Source: Isoetes taiwanensis (taxonomy: Eukaryota; Streptophyta; Lycopodiopsida; Isoetales; Isoetaceae). From it: DNA of 64,000 bases. Positions within the stretch are counted from its first letter, which is position 1. Each line of letters begins with the position of its first letter. Both the position numbers and the translations under genes were made by a program. Below the pieces are notes generated by a model. That model was not told the origin of the DNA. It did no database searches and saw nothing but the letters and a program-made list of their open reading frames with translations. The stretch spans positions 8,417,185-8,481,184 of the forward strand of contig JAJEKV010000010.1 of assembly GCA_021234155.1 (NCBI GenBank). The letters run 5' to 3'. Below are positions 54,968 through 64,000 of the stretch, one piece after another.

Positions 54968-55639
54968 TCTCGCTCGGAGGCCAAGCGAAACGAGTCTTGC
55001 CGGAGGGCGACATCAGCAGTCTCGCCCAATCTTGGGGCGAGGTGAGGGAATCGGCAGGTCGGGTCCGGCGAGGCGGGATCGCCAATCCCGTCGGGCGAAC
55101 CTCATTGTCAGGAAGCTTGCACGAAGATCATGGGGAAAATCTGTAGAAGCTAAACCCAATGCCACAGTCTTGGAAGACGGACTACAAGCTGCGGTATTTG
55201 GGGGTGAAACCAAACCCGTCGGGGGCCAAACATGAGACCCCGTGGTCAAATTCCGCGATGTTGGACCCGGGCATCCAAGACTCTATTGCTGCAACGCTAG
55301 CTAGCGGTTGAAGGGGACATCAATATACTTGGACCGCAGATCTTACTCAGTGCAACAAAAAAAGAGAGCGAGAGGAGTTCACAAAAAATCGAGCAAGTCG
55401 GGCGGGCGGGGGATCGGCGGCTTGGTTAATGGCAAGATGAAGGTGTTTGTACCTCCATGACCAACGATGCTTGAGGCAGGGCGATGGGGCCCGAGGGACA
55501 TCTACCCCTTTCACCTCGAGGCGGCAAACCAGATGCAACAACCGGGACCCACGGTGCTCGGGGCACCACACAGGAGCGGCCTCTGCAACCTCCTGCGGGC
55601 TGGGTGCGGGGACAACCGCCATAGGCAAAGCCAAGGGAC

Positions 55640-56420
55640 GGTGTCTTGACTTGTATCATGGAACCCGTAGGGGATTCCCACGGAAGAAGGGCGTTGGCCT
55701 TGTTGGGATCGCTACGGTATGGACATCATCTTCTTGCAAGAGACATGGGAATATCGTGGGCATCAGTGCCGGGACATCCGGGATACCGGTGCTTCGCTTC
55801 GCTAATGCAGCGCCATGGCAGCGAGGATATGGAGGGGTGGCATGCTACTTCAAAGATGCCATAGCAGCCACATTCTCGCTCCAAGGCCGACAGACTTAAC
55901 CGCCACGTGGGTGAGAATCTTTGGAGCCTCAAAGATCGTCCATTATTTATTGCATCTTTGTTATATACCCCATGCGACCTCTAAGTTCTACCGGTCGGGG
56001 AGGCGGAACCGCGGATGTACAAATGCCTTATAGAGATCGTATGATGACATAGAGCAATATAAGCCACAAGGGCATGTGCTCTTGTTAGGAGATTTCAATG
56101 CCCGCGACTTGCATGCACTTGCAATGGGTTACCTTCCAGGAGAGGCGATTCTGACCCAATCGGCTTGAAACAAATGCATCCAACATGCCGGGCAGTCTCA
56201 AGATCTGATCCTGCCTTTGGAAGGGAGTTGGTTCAACTCTGTCGGGTCTTTGACATGGTAGTGTGCAATGGTATGATCGGATAGGCAAATCGGGGGTTTT
56301 ACTTGCAAGAGCGATAGACATGATGGTGGAGAGCTAGCGTGGTAGACTATCTCCTTGCTCTAGTGGTAGGACTTGACATGATCGTGAGCTCTCAATTGGC
56401 ACAACCCAACAGAGATGAGG
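55640..56420 (+). pseudogene. LINE endonuclease domain, frameshifted
   Basis: DIIFLQETW (55,722-55,748) carries the catalytic Glu of APE-type LINE endonucleases. HVLLLGDFNAR (about 56,073-56,105) holds the Asp-Asn pair, and VVDYLLA (56,339-56,359) is the downstream conserved block. The enzyme nicks target DNA to prime reverse transcription. Frames change between the motifs. Confidence 0.85.
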
Positions 56421-57169
56421 AGGCTTTGTCGGGACCACTATCCACTTTTATGTCACTTTGGATTGGGAGCACTCCGGTGGCGCAATCACGAGTAGAAAAC
56501 CATCGGGGTTGAGATACACCCCCCACTACCGAAAAGCAAGCGGAATATGAGTATGTGTTGGAACGTGAACCGCAGGGATTGATGCCCTTTGCACGTTACG
56601 TGATAGGTGGGAATGGCTTGTAAAGGCCTTACTCACGGCCGACTAGTGCATGCTTTGCGGCCGAGGGATCGCTTCGCGAATGGACACCGCCAGCCCCTGT
56701 AATCCCCGGTTTGGCCGAGTGCAAGGCTCTAAAGACCCAACTTCGCCGCGTCTCCGAGATCCACGATTCGGCGGCAGCCAGTATTCAGACTATAGAGCAT
56801 TCTTGAAATCCAAAAGCATGCATACATTGCGCATCCCATGCGATGTTTGATTTGTTGATGATCGAAATAAAAGCCTTAAACGGCGTGGGTGTTGTACAAG
56901 AGGCATCAACCACCCGGGGCAATATTACAGTAGACCGGTGGATGCATCGCTTGGAGGAGCCGATGATCCCCGTGAGCAGGTGATGGGGTTCCGTCGTCAG
57001 TAGGAGAAATGCTGCAGCTCACGGAGGAAGACATCCAACGGGCCTTAGACACCGGCTAATGGCAAGCGAAGGACTTGCGGGGACTTCAAGCGAAGTTATT
57101 GAAATGGGGTGGGCCAGCTTTGCTAGGGCCTCGGCGACGATCATTAACCGGGCCATAAGGGAGGGCCTC

Positions 57170-58330
57170 CCTTGAGTGGATGGTTAGCAAGGTCACCCCA
57201 ATTCATAAGGCGGTAATAGGGATGATTGACCCGAATTACCGCATGATCATGGTGAGCCCATTACTCGCCAAAGCTTTTAGCGGTGTGGTGGAGAAGAAGT
57301 TAACTTCGGTGGGTGAGGAAGCTGAGGATGCGTCTGATTGGCGAAAGCGGGGTTTATGCCACTCCCTCCCTGTCGACCATATATTCACTCTCGAGAATCC
57401 TTATGGAAGCTTACCGCAATGTGGCCACGTGACCTGTCTTCTTTTGTTTTAAGTAGATTTCAAGGCGGCATATGATCACGGTCCCTCGGAACTTCTTTGT
57501 GGCGGCATTTGCGGTACATGCCCCAGGACTTACAAAATGTCATCTATAGACTCTATGATGGGATATATCTTTGCATTGCACGCATCGGATCGAATTGCTA
57601 GCACCATAGGGGTTAAACAGGGGATGTCCGTTATCTCCAATGCTCTTTGGTCTCTACATTGACAAGTTGGAGACACGGATGCAAGAACATATGGGGGTGG
57701 CCCGGACTACAGGCATACGTATAAGGCAATTTGCTCTATCGCGGACGATGTAGACTTGCTATCCCATACAGACCCGAGGAGCATGCAAATAACATTTGGG
57801 CGCTCTTAGTGGGTTACGTGATACAACAGGAATGGCGGTGAACTCCTGAGAAAACTAAGCTCTGGCGGTCCTCTCCTCGCGACATGATATCCCCGCATCT
57901 CTATTATAGAGGGCGAAGGTGGATGTTGTAAGGACCTTCAAGTATCACGGGAATCGACTTTTAGCTAGCATGTTATGGGATGATTTGTGTGGAAAGACGG
58001 GCCGGGTCAGCGGGATGGAAAGCCCAGCGTATGCTATCTTGAGAATAGCCGCTTCTGAGAATAGACCTATGTGGCCCAGGCGTGTAGAGCACACCTTGAG
58101 CACTTTCGTTGAACCGGTATTGTTGTATGGGGTAGAGGTCAGGGGTCCAAAGAATTAGCAAGAACACACAGATAAGCTAGAGAGGGTGCAAAAGGCCTTC
58201 TTAACATCTGACCCTAGGTATCAAGGGACCGCGGTGCCTTATCAGATTTTGCTATATGAGACGGGTTCGCCCCGCAACATTCCGCTATCTTGCGAACATC
58301 TTGCATATTTCCACGTGGTCACCCGGCATG
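57170..58330 (+). pseudogene. LINE reverse transcriptase, frameshifted
   Basis: Motifs in order: YRMIMVSPLLAKAFSGVVEK (about 57,236), DFKAAYD (57,456-57,476), GVKQGCPLSPMLFGLYIDKL (about 57,609-57,670, readable with one frame change) and YADDVDLLSH (about 57,736-57,770, with one extra C inside YADD as written). The later block KAFLTSDPRYQGTAVPYQIL (58,190-58,250) resembles the post-RT region of plant LINEs. No continuous frame survives. Confidence 0.88.
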
Positions 58331-59184
58331 GATGCACAACGTCTTCCCCGGGGCTTTGTTATTGGCACAAGAGCCACAACGACCGAAGAGGGTATGGCGG
58401 GGCACCGCGTGGGTGGTTGGTTACGTGGTCTATAGACTACCGGCCGGTGTGGCTATGCACGATGCCCGTGGACAAAGGCAATATCCGAATGGCGCTTTTC
58501 CACCACTGCGTGGGATCGACCACTCGTGCAAAGCCTAAAACAGAGCACTACCACACGCAAGTTAATCCAACAACGGAACATGGCCCACACCGGTGCTTGG
58601 AAAGCGATATATCTATGAAAGAAACGGAGAGCTATTGCCTCCGAGGACGGCGGGTCCCATCATCACCGAGAATTGAAACAGTCGTTGGACTACGGATGGA
58701 GGGGGCGAGAATCCCCCTAAGATGAGAGAATATGCCGTGTTGCCACATCGCGGATAGTAGAGGATGAGCCCATGCTCGCAAAGAGTGTCCGGCATATACG
58801 CATATCCGAGCAACACATGCTGATCTTAGATGCTCGAGGCACCCGTTGCATCAATTCGTTGGCATCGCCAATGGTTGCACGTCTCGCATCCTACATTTTG
58901 CAAGTCTCTACCGTCCGAGAATCCCTTACAGGACAAGGGGATGGGAGAGCCTACTACCGGGGTTTTCCTCCCATGTGGGGTTTTTCATCCCATGAGTAGG
59001 GACACATTGTATAGTAGCATTTGTCTTTTGGTATGGTTTTATCTCGCTTTGTGTAATCGTATGTACCGTCTCATAGGTCAAGTTTGGCCTCCGCGGACGT
59101 TAAAATATACTTCCTTCCTTCCTTCCTTCTAAAATCTGAAGGAAACACGAAACTTGAAATGCATTTCCTTATGAATAATCTTAA

Positions 59185-59245
59185 ATCGAATAACAATAAC
59201 AATTTATTAACGTCCGCAGAAGCCCAACGGGTCATGGGACAAAGA
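59185..59245 (-). mobile_element. LINE 3' end fragment, minus strand
   Basis: On the minus strand it reads GTCCCATGACCCGTTGGGCT, then TCTGCGGACGTTAA, then a (TTGTTA)n tail. This matches GTCCCATGACCTATTGGTCTCCGTGGACGTTAA at 44,341-44,373. Only the last 60 bp of the element are recognisable, and it faces the tail of the larger LINE 60-80 bp away. Confidence 0.8.
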
Positions 59246-59370
59246 GTATAATCTTTCATCTGTTTGTGAAAATGATGTTCTCAGTATCATATGCTCTCTA
59301 AGAGTTCCTTTATATGCTTACTGTTGTCATCACATATAGTGGTCGGACAGTAAAAAAAATTTGATCAGCG

Positions 59371-59440
59371 AATATGAACATGTAGAGGGCAATGAATACG
59401 AACATGTAGAGGGCACGAATACGAACATGTAGAGGGCAGC
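59371..59440 (+). repeat. Three tandem units of about 24 bp
   Basis: GAATA[T/C]GAACATGTAGAGGG recurs at 59,371, 59,395 and 59,419. Confidence 0.9.
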
Positions 59441-59594
59441 GAAACATTGCATTCTCTTCATTTTCAAATTCCTGCATATTATATGAACAAATTACCTTGC
59501 CACCATCCCTTCTCAATAAATAACATGTTTGAAAAGTCAAAGAAAATTTGTAAGTGCACTGGCCAAACTTGACTCTTTTAAAATCTGAAGGATA

Positions 59595-59622
59595 CTAGTT
59601 ATGGTGCCCGGCATTGCCGGGC
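59595..59622 (-). mobile_element. Helitron 3' terminus, minus strand
   Basis: On the minus strand GCCCGGC-AAT-GCCGGGC is followed by ACCATAA, then CTAG and T. Stem and terminus match the plus-strand end at 51,736-51,764, so both are probably one family. The body would extend to the right; its 5' end was not found. Confidence 0.75.
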
Positions 59623-59689
59623 GCAATAATAATTTGAATAGATCGTAATTTAATTATTGGTTGGAATGTGGCTTGGAGGGGGTAAGGGC

Positions 59690-59745
59690 AATATAGAATA
59701 GAATAGAATAGTTTTTTTTAACGTCCACGAAGACCAATAGAAGAA
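59690..59745 (-). mobile_element. Second LINE 3' end fragment, minus strand
   Basis: The minus strand reads CTATTGGTCTTCGTGGACGTTAA and then A-rich sequence and (TATTC)n. It shares the family 3' core; only a short piece of body remains. Confidence 0.8.
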
Positions 59746-59749
59746 CTTC

Positions 59750-61480
59750 TTCAGATTCGTTGACAAAGAATTCAATATATAGATTTTGTGTATGTGGTAT
59801 TTGACATTGAATCTCAATGTACCATAGAAACCCTTTTGTAATGTGACATGCAAGTAGATGCGATGAATTAAATTCAAATTTGAGAGGATACGATTTCTTG
59901 AATATGACCTATGTGCTAAATATGCCCGTTTTCGTGCTCCTCAACACCTTCTTATGACCTATGTGCTAGTATAACTTAACAACAAAGCCTTTTGTGCTCC
60001 TCAACACATGCTCTATTAAGATTGTTGGGTGTAGCAACTATATGTTATAAGATCGTTGAATATAGATGTCCAACAAAAGGCAAGCATAAGAAGTTGTATT
60101 GCCAAGCGTGTTGATCTAGAATATTGTGTAAATCTACTTGGAAGAGTAGACCAGCCGTATCGATGACTACAATGCCTAAAGATAGTCTTTTCCCATATAG
60201 AATTTAGTGTATTTGATATTTTGGGACCTAAACTTAGTTATCCTATGTTGGACCCCATTGTGAGACGTTGTGATTATAGGGCATGAGACCAACACTTACA
60301 AATAAGCTGTTCCTTGCATATGTGTTTTCATATAGGCACTATTGTCATGAACAAATATACACATTGGAAGTTTAGACCTAACTAAAGTGCACAATATACA
60401 CATTGTGCATAAGATTAACCATATACAGCAAAGATACTATGGCGATTCTTATATGATTAAGGACGATGAAAAATATACACCATTTTTTATGTTTTTGCTG
60501 ATCACCTCATGAGACTCCATAGCTAAACATAATGGAGAACTTATAACGTCACTTTTATTAGTTTATAGTTTGCAAGGGATATGTGGCATTCCTATTTTGA
60601 AAAATTAATATTGTTCATGAATGAACACTTTATATGGAACCCAACTGGTGTGTCTATCAACACATACACAAATAGCTGCCTTCTACAATTATAGATCTTA
60701 TGTAATGTGTTCATAAACATATGACTTAAATCCTTTAGAACTAAATTAATGTATTTGTCAATATGTTGCCCAATTGCCCTTTCTAGCAATTTTAAATGCT
60801 TTAGAACCAAATTGGTGTTTTTTTATATTTTCAAAAAAATACAATATATTGCCCATTTGCACTTTCTAACAATTTAAACAAAAATGCCAATCAACTATTT
60901 CCTTGATAAGAGTTGGATGGCCTACAATTGTAGAGCTTAGCCAATATGATCATTATGCAGTACATGGGAAGCACTCATATCTCTCATCTGCATTTTCATG
61001 TCCAGCCAGCAAAAAAGATAAAGAGGCAAACTAATAACTAAAGTAATGCAGAAATGACTAATGTATTATAGGAAGAAGCTAGGCACGATCAACTATTTGC
61101 AAATGGTAAATGTTGAACAACGATGTTGAACCAACAACAATCAGGGACCAATTTCCTTTCAGATTTAATGGTAAGAATTGAGCTCCCTCCACAACATACA
61201 TCTCACTTATCATATATCAGGTGCCATAATACATACTGGAGACAATAGCACAGTAAAAAATGAGATTTGCAAGGAATACGTCAGCATAATCATTATTCAA
61301 ACCATGTAAACAACCATATGTGCACGAGTTTTTTCATGTGTAGCCAACAGCAAAGGTAAGTAAACATTCATCATAATCAGATCCCATTTCCTGCAAAGCA
61401 TAATCTTTTCAGAGATTACAGACTGCACTTCCTAAAATTGGAATGATCTTTCACAATCTGGGTGTAATTCTATGCCATCA
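59750..61480. other. AT-rich intergenic DNA
   Basis: Contains two imperfect local duplications (TATGACCTATGTGCTA... at 59,903 and 59,953; TTGCCCA[A/T]TTGC[C/A]CTTTCTA at 60,766 and 60,850) but no gene or element. Confidence 0.5.
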
Positions 61481-61489
61481 AATCTAGCC

Positions 61490-61783
61490 TCAACTAGCCC
61501 TCTTTGCAGCACATGCAAAATCTGAGATGACCTCTTGAATTTGAGGTATGTCTAAGGAAAGGGGCTCCTCATATGCCATCTGTACAGGAAAGGAAAATTC
61601 TGCAAGCATGATTCTAGTATGATTGACAGAATATACCTTGCCATTTTTGGTACGAACGTAGCCTGAAGGAGTGACAGGAGAGGGGGCAATGGTTCTAGGG
61701 ATGGACGATCGAAGAATGGCTGATTCTGCCAGCGTGAAAGATTTGGCAGAAAATGAAGGCGCCCTCCTAGTGGACTGCATCAA
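61490..61783 (-). CDS. Unrecognised exon-like ORF, 97 aa
   Basis: An uninterrupted minus-strand frame with protein-like composition: MMQSTRRAPSFSAKSF at the start, PSPVTPSGYVRTKNGKVYSV in the middle and PLSLDIPQIQEVISDFACAA before the stop at 61,490. No domain recognised, no membrane segment or signal peptide. Any further exons would lie to the right, where the flank (61,784-61,870) is also fairly GC-rich. It could be a small gene, the last exon of a longer one, or a relic. Confidence 0.4.
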   Translation of the reverse strand: MMQSTRRAPSFSAKSFTLAESAILRSSIPRTIAPSPVTPSGYVRTKNGKVYSVNHTRIMLAEFSFPVQMAYEEPLSLDIPQIQEVISDFACAAKRAS

Positions 61784-61879
61784 TCAGCAGTTTCTAGTTG
61801 TCTAACTGGGTGTCGGTGAAGATGCCAGAGGTCGGATATAGAATGGGATATGGCAGCACCTAAACCAAAACAATTTTCA

Positions 61880-64000
61880 CTAAGAATGTAAGCCCAAACA
61901 GGTGATTCTTAGGACCAGAAACGAAACGCTTACATTTAGAGATTATGAGGCCGCCAGGCAATGCCCATATCTGCGGATTATTTAAAGGATTAGATGATGG
62001 CCATTTTTGGGGCATTGAAAACCATATAAAACAAACCAATATTTTGTACCTCTATGTTGACATTTGTTGGCTTTGTGACGCCACTGCAGTTGCCTATGCC
62101 ATCTAACCAGGCAATGCAACTCAGTGTCTATCATCTTCCATTATTTTCCTGCCCCTACATCTTTCAAATAAGCACCATAGTGGCTTATGGGATCCCAATA
62201 CTCTATGCAAGCCAACCTTGTCAACTGATGTAAGAAATTTTCTTGTTAACTGCCTCTACAAAAATGCGGCACCAGGACAGTTGATCCTTTGTAATGATTG
62301 TAGTCGCTGCAGTTAGCTGATCCTTCACAATAAATTTTATTGTAGTCATTCTAGCCACAATGCAGATGCTTGAAAGTACAAACTGGTAAACATATGAGGC
62401 AATTCTGAGCAGAAAAGGCTTCAAGTGGATATCTGGCCCCAACCGTTAAAGCTGTAAGTTATCTCGTGTTGAAGGTGTTCCTGGCAAAACCTTCAACCTC
62501 AGTGGTTTAGAACCTCCAGGTTGCTTGAGGCAACTACTCTAAGTGAGAAAAATCCAAGAATAATGCTCAAACAATTGTTTAAAACAGCTTTCTCTGAAGG
62601 AAAAAAAAAGTCGGCCTTGCAAGAATGTGTGTCAAATGCAAACCAAAAGAATCTTGATCATGATTCTTGTTTCTAGAGCTGCACAAGACCTTGAAGGATC
62701 TTGGGACAAAAGTCAGAAGGATTTTGATGAGGGTAGATTTATCAAATAAGCACTCATGACCAAGTCAATTTTTGGTCAATATCCCTGGCAGAGAGCTAGA
62801 TTTTCAAACTCGATGCAGGTGGCCTCTTTTTGAGATCTGGTGCTTTAGTCTTCCTCTCAAATGTGTGCACACAATGTTCCCAAGTGCCCTTTGCAAAAAG
62901 AGGTATACCCTTTTGGGATTTTGATTTTTTGGATGATTGACTGTCACAAAATATGAACAACAAGAAAAAAGTAGGTTTGCTGGATGTTTACATGCACTTT
63001 TTTGCCTTTTTTATACAATATCTATGCCTACCATGACTTGCCAATGAATTGGTGTATGCTATTTGAGCAATGTGCAGATGTGGAGCTAGACTTACAGCTC
63101 AATGGCCCTATGGTGCAGGCTCAAATCTACATCAATTAATCAAGCAAATATTATGACCATCATATGCTTGTATTCAAGATGTCTAAATGCAATCCCCCTA
63201 CTTCTCTTTTCCTTAAAGTGATGTGAAAAGGCAAAATAATGCAAGGAGAATGACTTCTGTCATAAGATCGATAGGAAAATACTCATAACTTTGACAATAA
63301 GGCTTGGATGGCAAACAATATCAATGCCAAGCTCTAAGTCTTGGGCACAGGATCAAATAGGTATACAATTAAAGAAATAACATGAATTTGTCAGTAATTC
63401 ATGCGAAATATCAGGTCTGGACGGTAGAAACAAGCTCCCAATATGCAAGTCGGTCCTTCTTCAAGGTAATTAATCTCTTTCTCACCTCGAAGCCCTCGAA
63501 ATTTCTCTGAGCACAAAAGCCCCTTCTAAAATTCCCCTGTTTCATCCCGTTCTTGGCTAATTCATTTTAATTCTATGTCTTTTAGCTTATGTGATGCAAT
63601 CTTGGTGTTATACAAGACAATTCGGCAGCTTAGGGTGATGATTAGGTGGTTGCTTCAGGCGAATTAGACGGATCTTGGCATTTCCGGGATTTAGGGTTCT
63701 TGGCAAATCTTGACGAAATATCCCACAGGCCGAATTCAAACTGGAGGCTCAAGGTATATAACAACGAATAAATCCAATATTATTAATATATAACGTGTAA
63801 TATCCACGTGGGCCTCGGTACCTCCACGACCCCACACGCCCAGATATTCCACGTGGCAAGGGGTGATTGGTTAAGGAATCTAGGCTTGGGGGGGAGGGAG
63901 AAGGAATTTTTTTCGTAAAATAGGCTAAGGCACGATTCCCAAGAAGCTATGTTTGAAGGATCTTTTTTGATGCTCTAGAAGATGCTGGAGTCTTTTTTTG
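61880..64000. other. Intergenic DNA; two G-boxes near the right edge
   Basis: No gene recognised. CACGTG occurs at 63,805-63,810 and 63,850-63,855, each preceded by C and followed by GG, which would suit a light- or stress-responsive promoter of a gene beyond the window, but this is only a suggestion. Confidence 0.35.

Larger units (their letters stand above)
54641..59127 (+). mobile_element. Degraded LINE (non-LTR retrotransposon), about 4.5 kb
   Basis: In order on the plus strand: an ORF1-like frame, an apurinic-type endonuclease, a reverse transcriptase and a C-terminal region, ending in CCGCGGACGTTAA (59,091-59,103) and a (TTCC)n tail. Numerous frameshifts and stops. The 5' boundary is approximate. 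GC content is much higher than in flanking DNA. Confidence 0.88.

Noticed and set aside
59371-59440. Regular short repeats as a CRISPR array
   Set aside because: Units are contiguous without unique spacers and the context is a plant nuclear genome.

Overview
The window is nuclear DNA of a land plant with a large, repeat-rich genome. Evidence: spliced genes with GT-AG introns, a plant-type vacuolar ATPase subunit gene, a TIR1/AFB auxin-receptor remnant, plant initiator-Met-tRNA primer sites, a chromodomain Ty3/gypsy element, and hAT, Mutator-like, Helitron and LINE sequences. A VLIG-like GTPase remnant and a GIY-YIG nuclease remnant hint at a non-seed plant (fern, lycophyte or bryophyte), but that is inference and the species is not identified. 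No rRNA, tRNA or CRISPR was seen.

Layout. 0-6.8 kb: low-copy DNA with small foldbacks and tandem duplications, a broken TIR1/AFB exon (4.6-5.13 kb, minus) and the one clearly intact host gene, V-ATPase subunit F (5,522-6,491, minus, four exons, 130 aa). 7.0-12.9 kb: a Mutator-like element with terminal inverted repeats, inverted subterminal arrays of a GGGATC motif, a truncated transposase (+) and a ULP1/C48 SUMO-protease gene (-). 13,117-27,680: a complete minus-strand chromovirus (1.65 kb LTRs, 5-bp target duplication GCCAT, PBS, PPT, protease, RT, RNase H, integrase, chromodomain) with an extra coding block upstream of gag and a 2.3 kb insertion splitting its RT. 27.7-38.6 kb: AT-rich DNA with LTR fragments, a GTPase fragment, duplicated gene pieces and a GIY-YIG nuclease remnant. 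39,051-43,318: a hAT transposon with a nearly full-length but broken transposase. 44-46.5 kb: a 5'-truncated LINE and the 5' end of a second gypsy element. 46.6-47.4 kb: nested foldbacks. 47.4-54.6 kb: mostly non-coding with a few exon-like remnants and a Helitron 3' end. 54.6-59.1 kb: a degraded LINE with endonuclease and RT, then two more LINE tails and a second Helitron end. 59.7-64 kb: almost featureless, with one exon-like ORF.

Most promising leads: the two gypsy elements both open their first ORF with a histone H3 tail-like peptide (MARTKQTARK / MARTKHT) and carry a 20-bp palindrome beside the PBS whose arms differ by a compensatory pair; the MULE carries a SUMO-protease gene with recognisable catalytic residues; the hAT element has a palindromic subterminal motif repeated at both ends; and four LINE copies share one 3' core but end in different microsatellites.

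Caution: the two LTRs of the chromovirus are nearly identical over long stretches yet differ by clustered indels at CG/CHG-rich sites. This looks like long-read consensus error in methylated DNA, so many frameshifts reported here may not be real.
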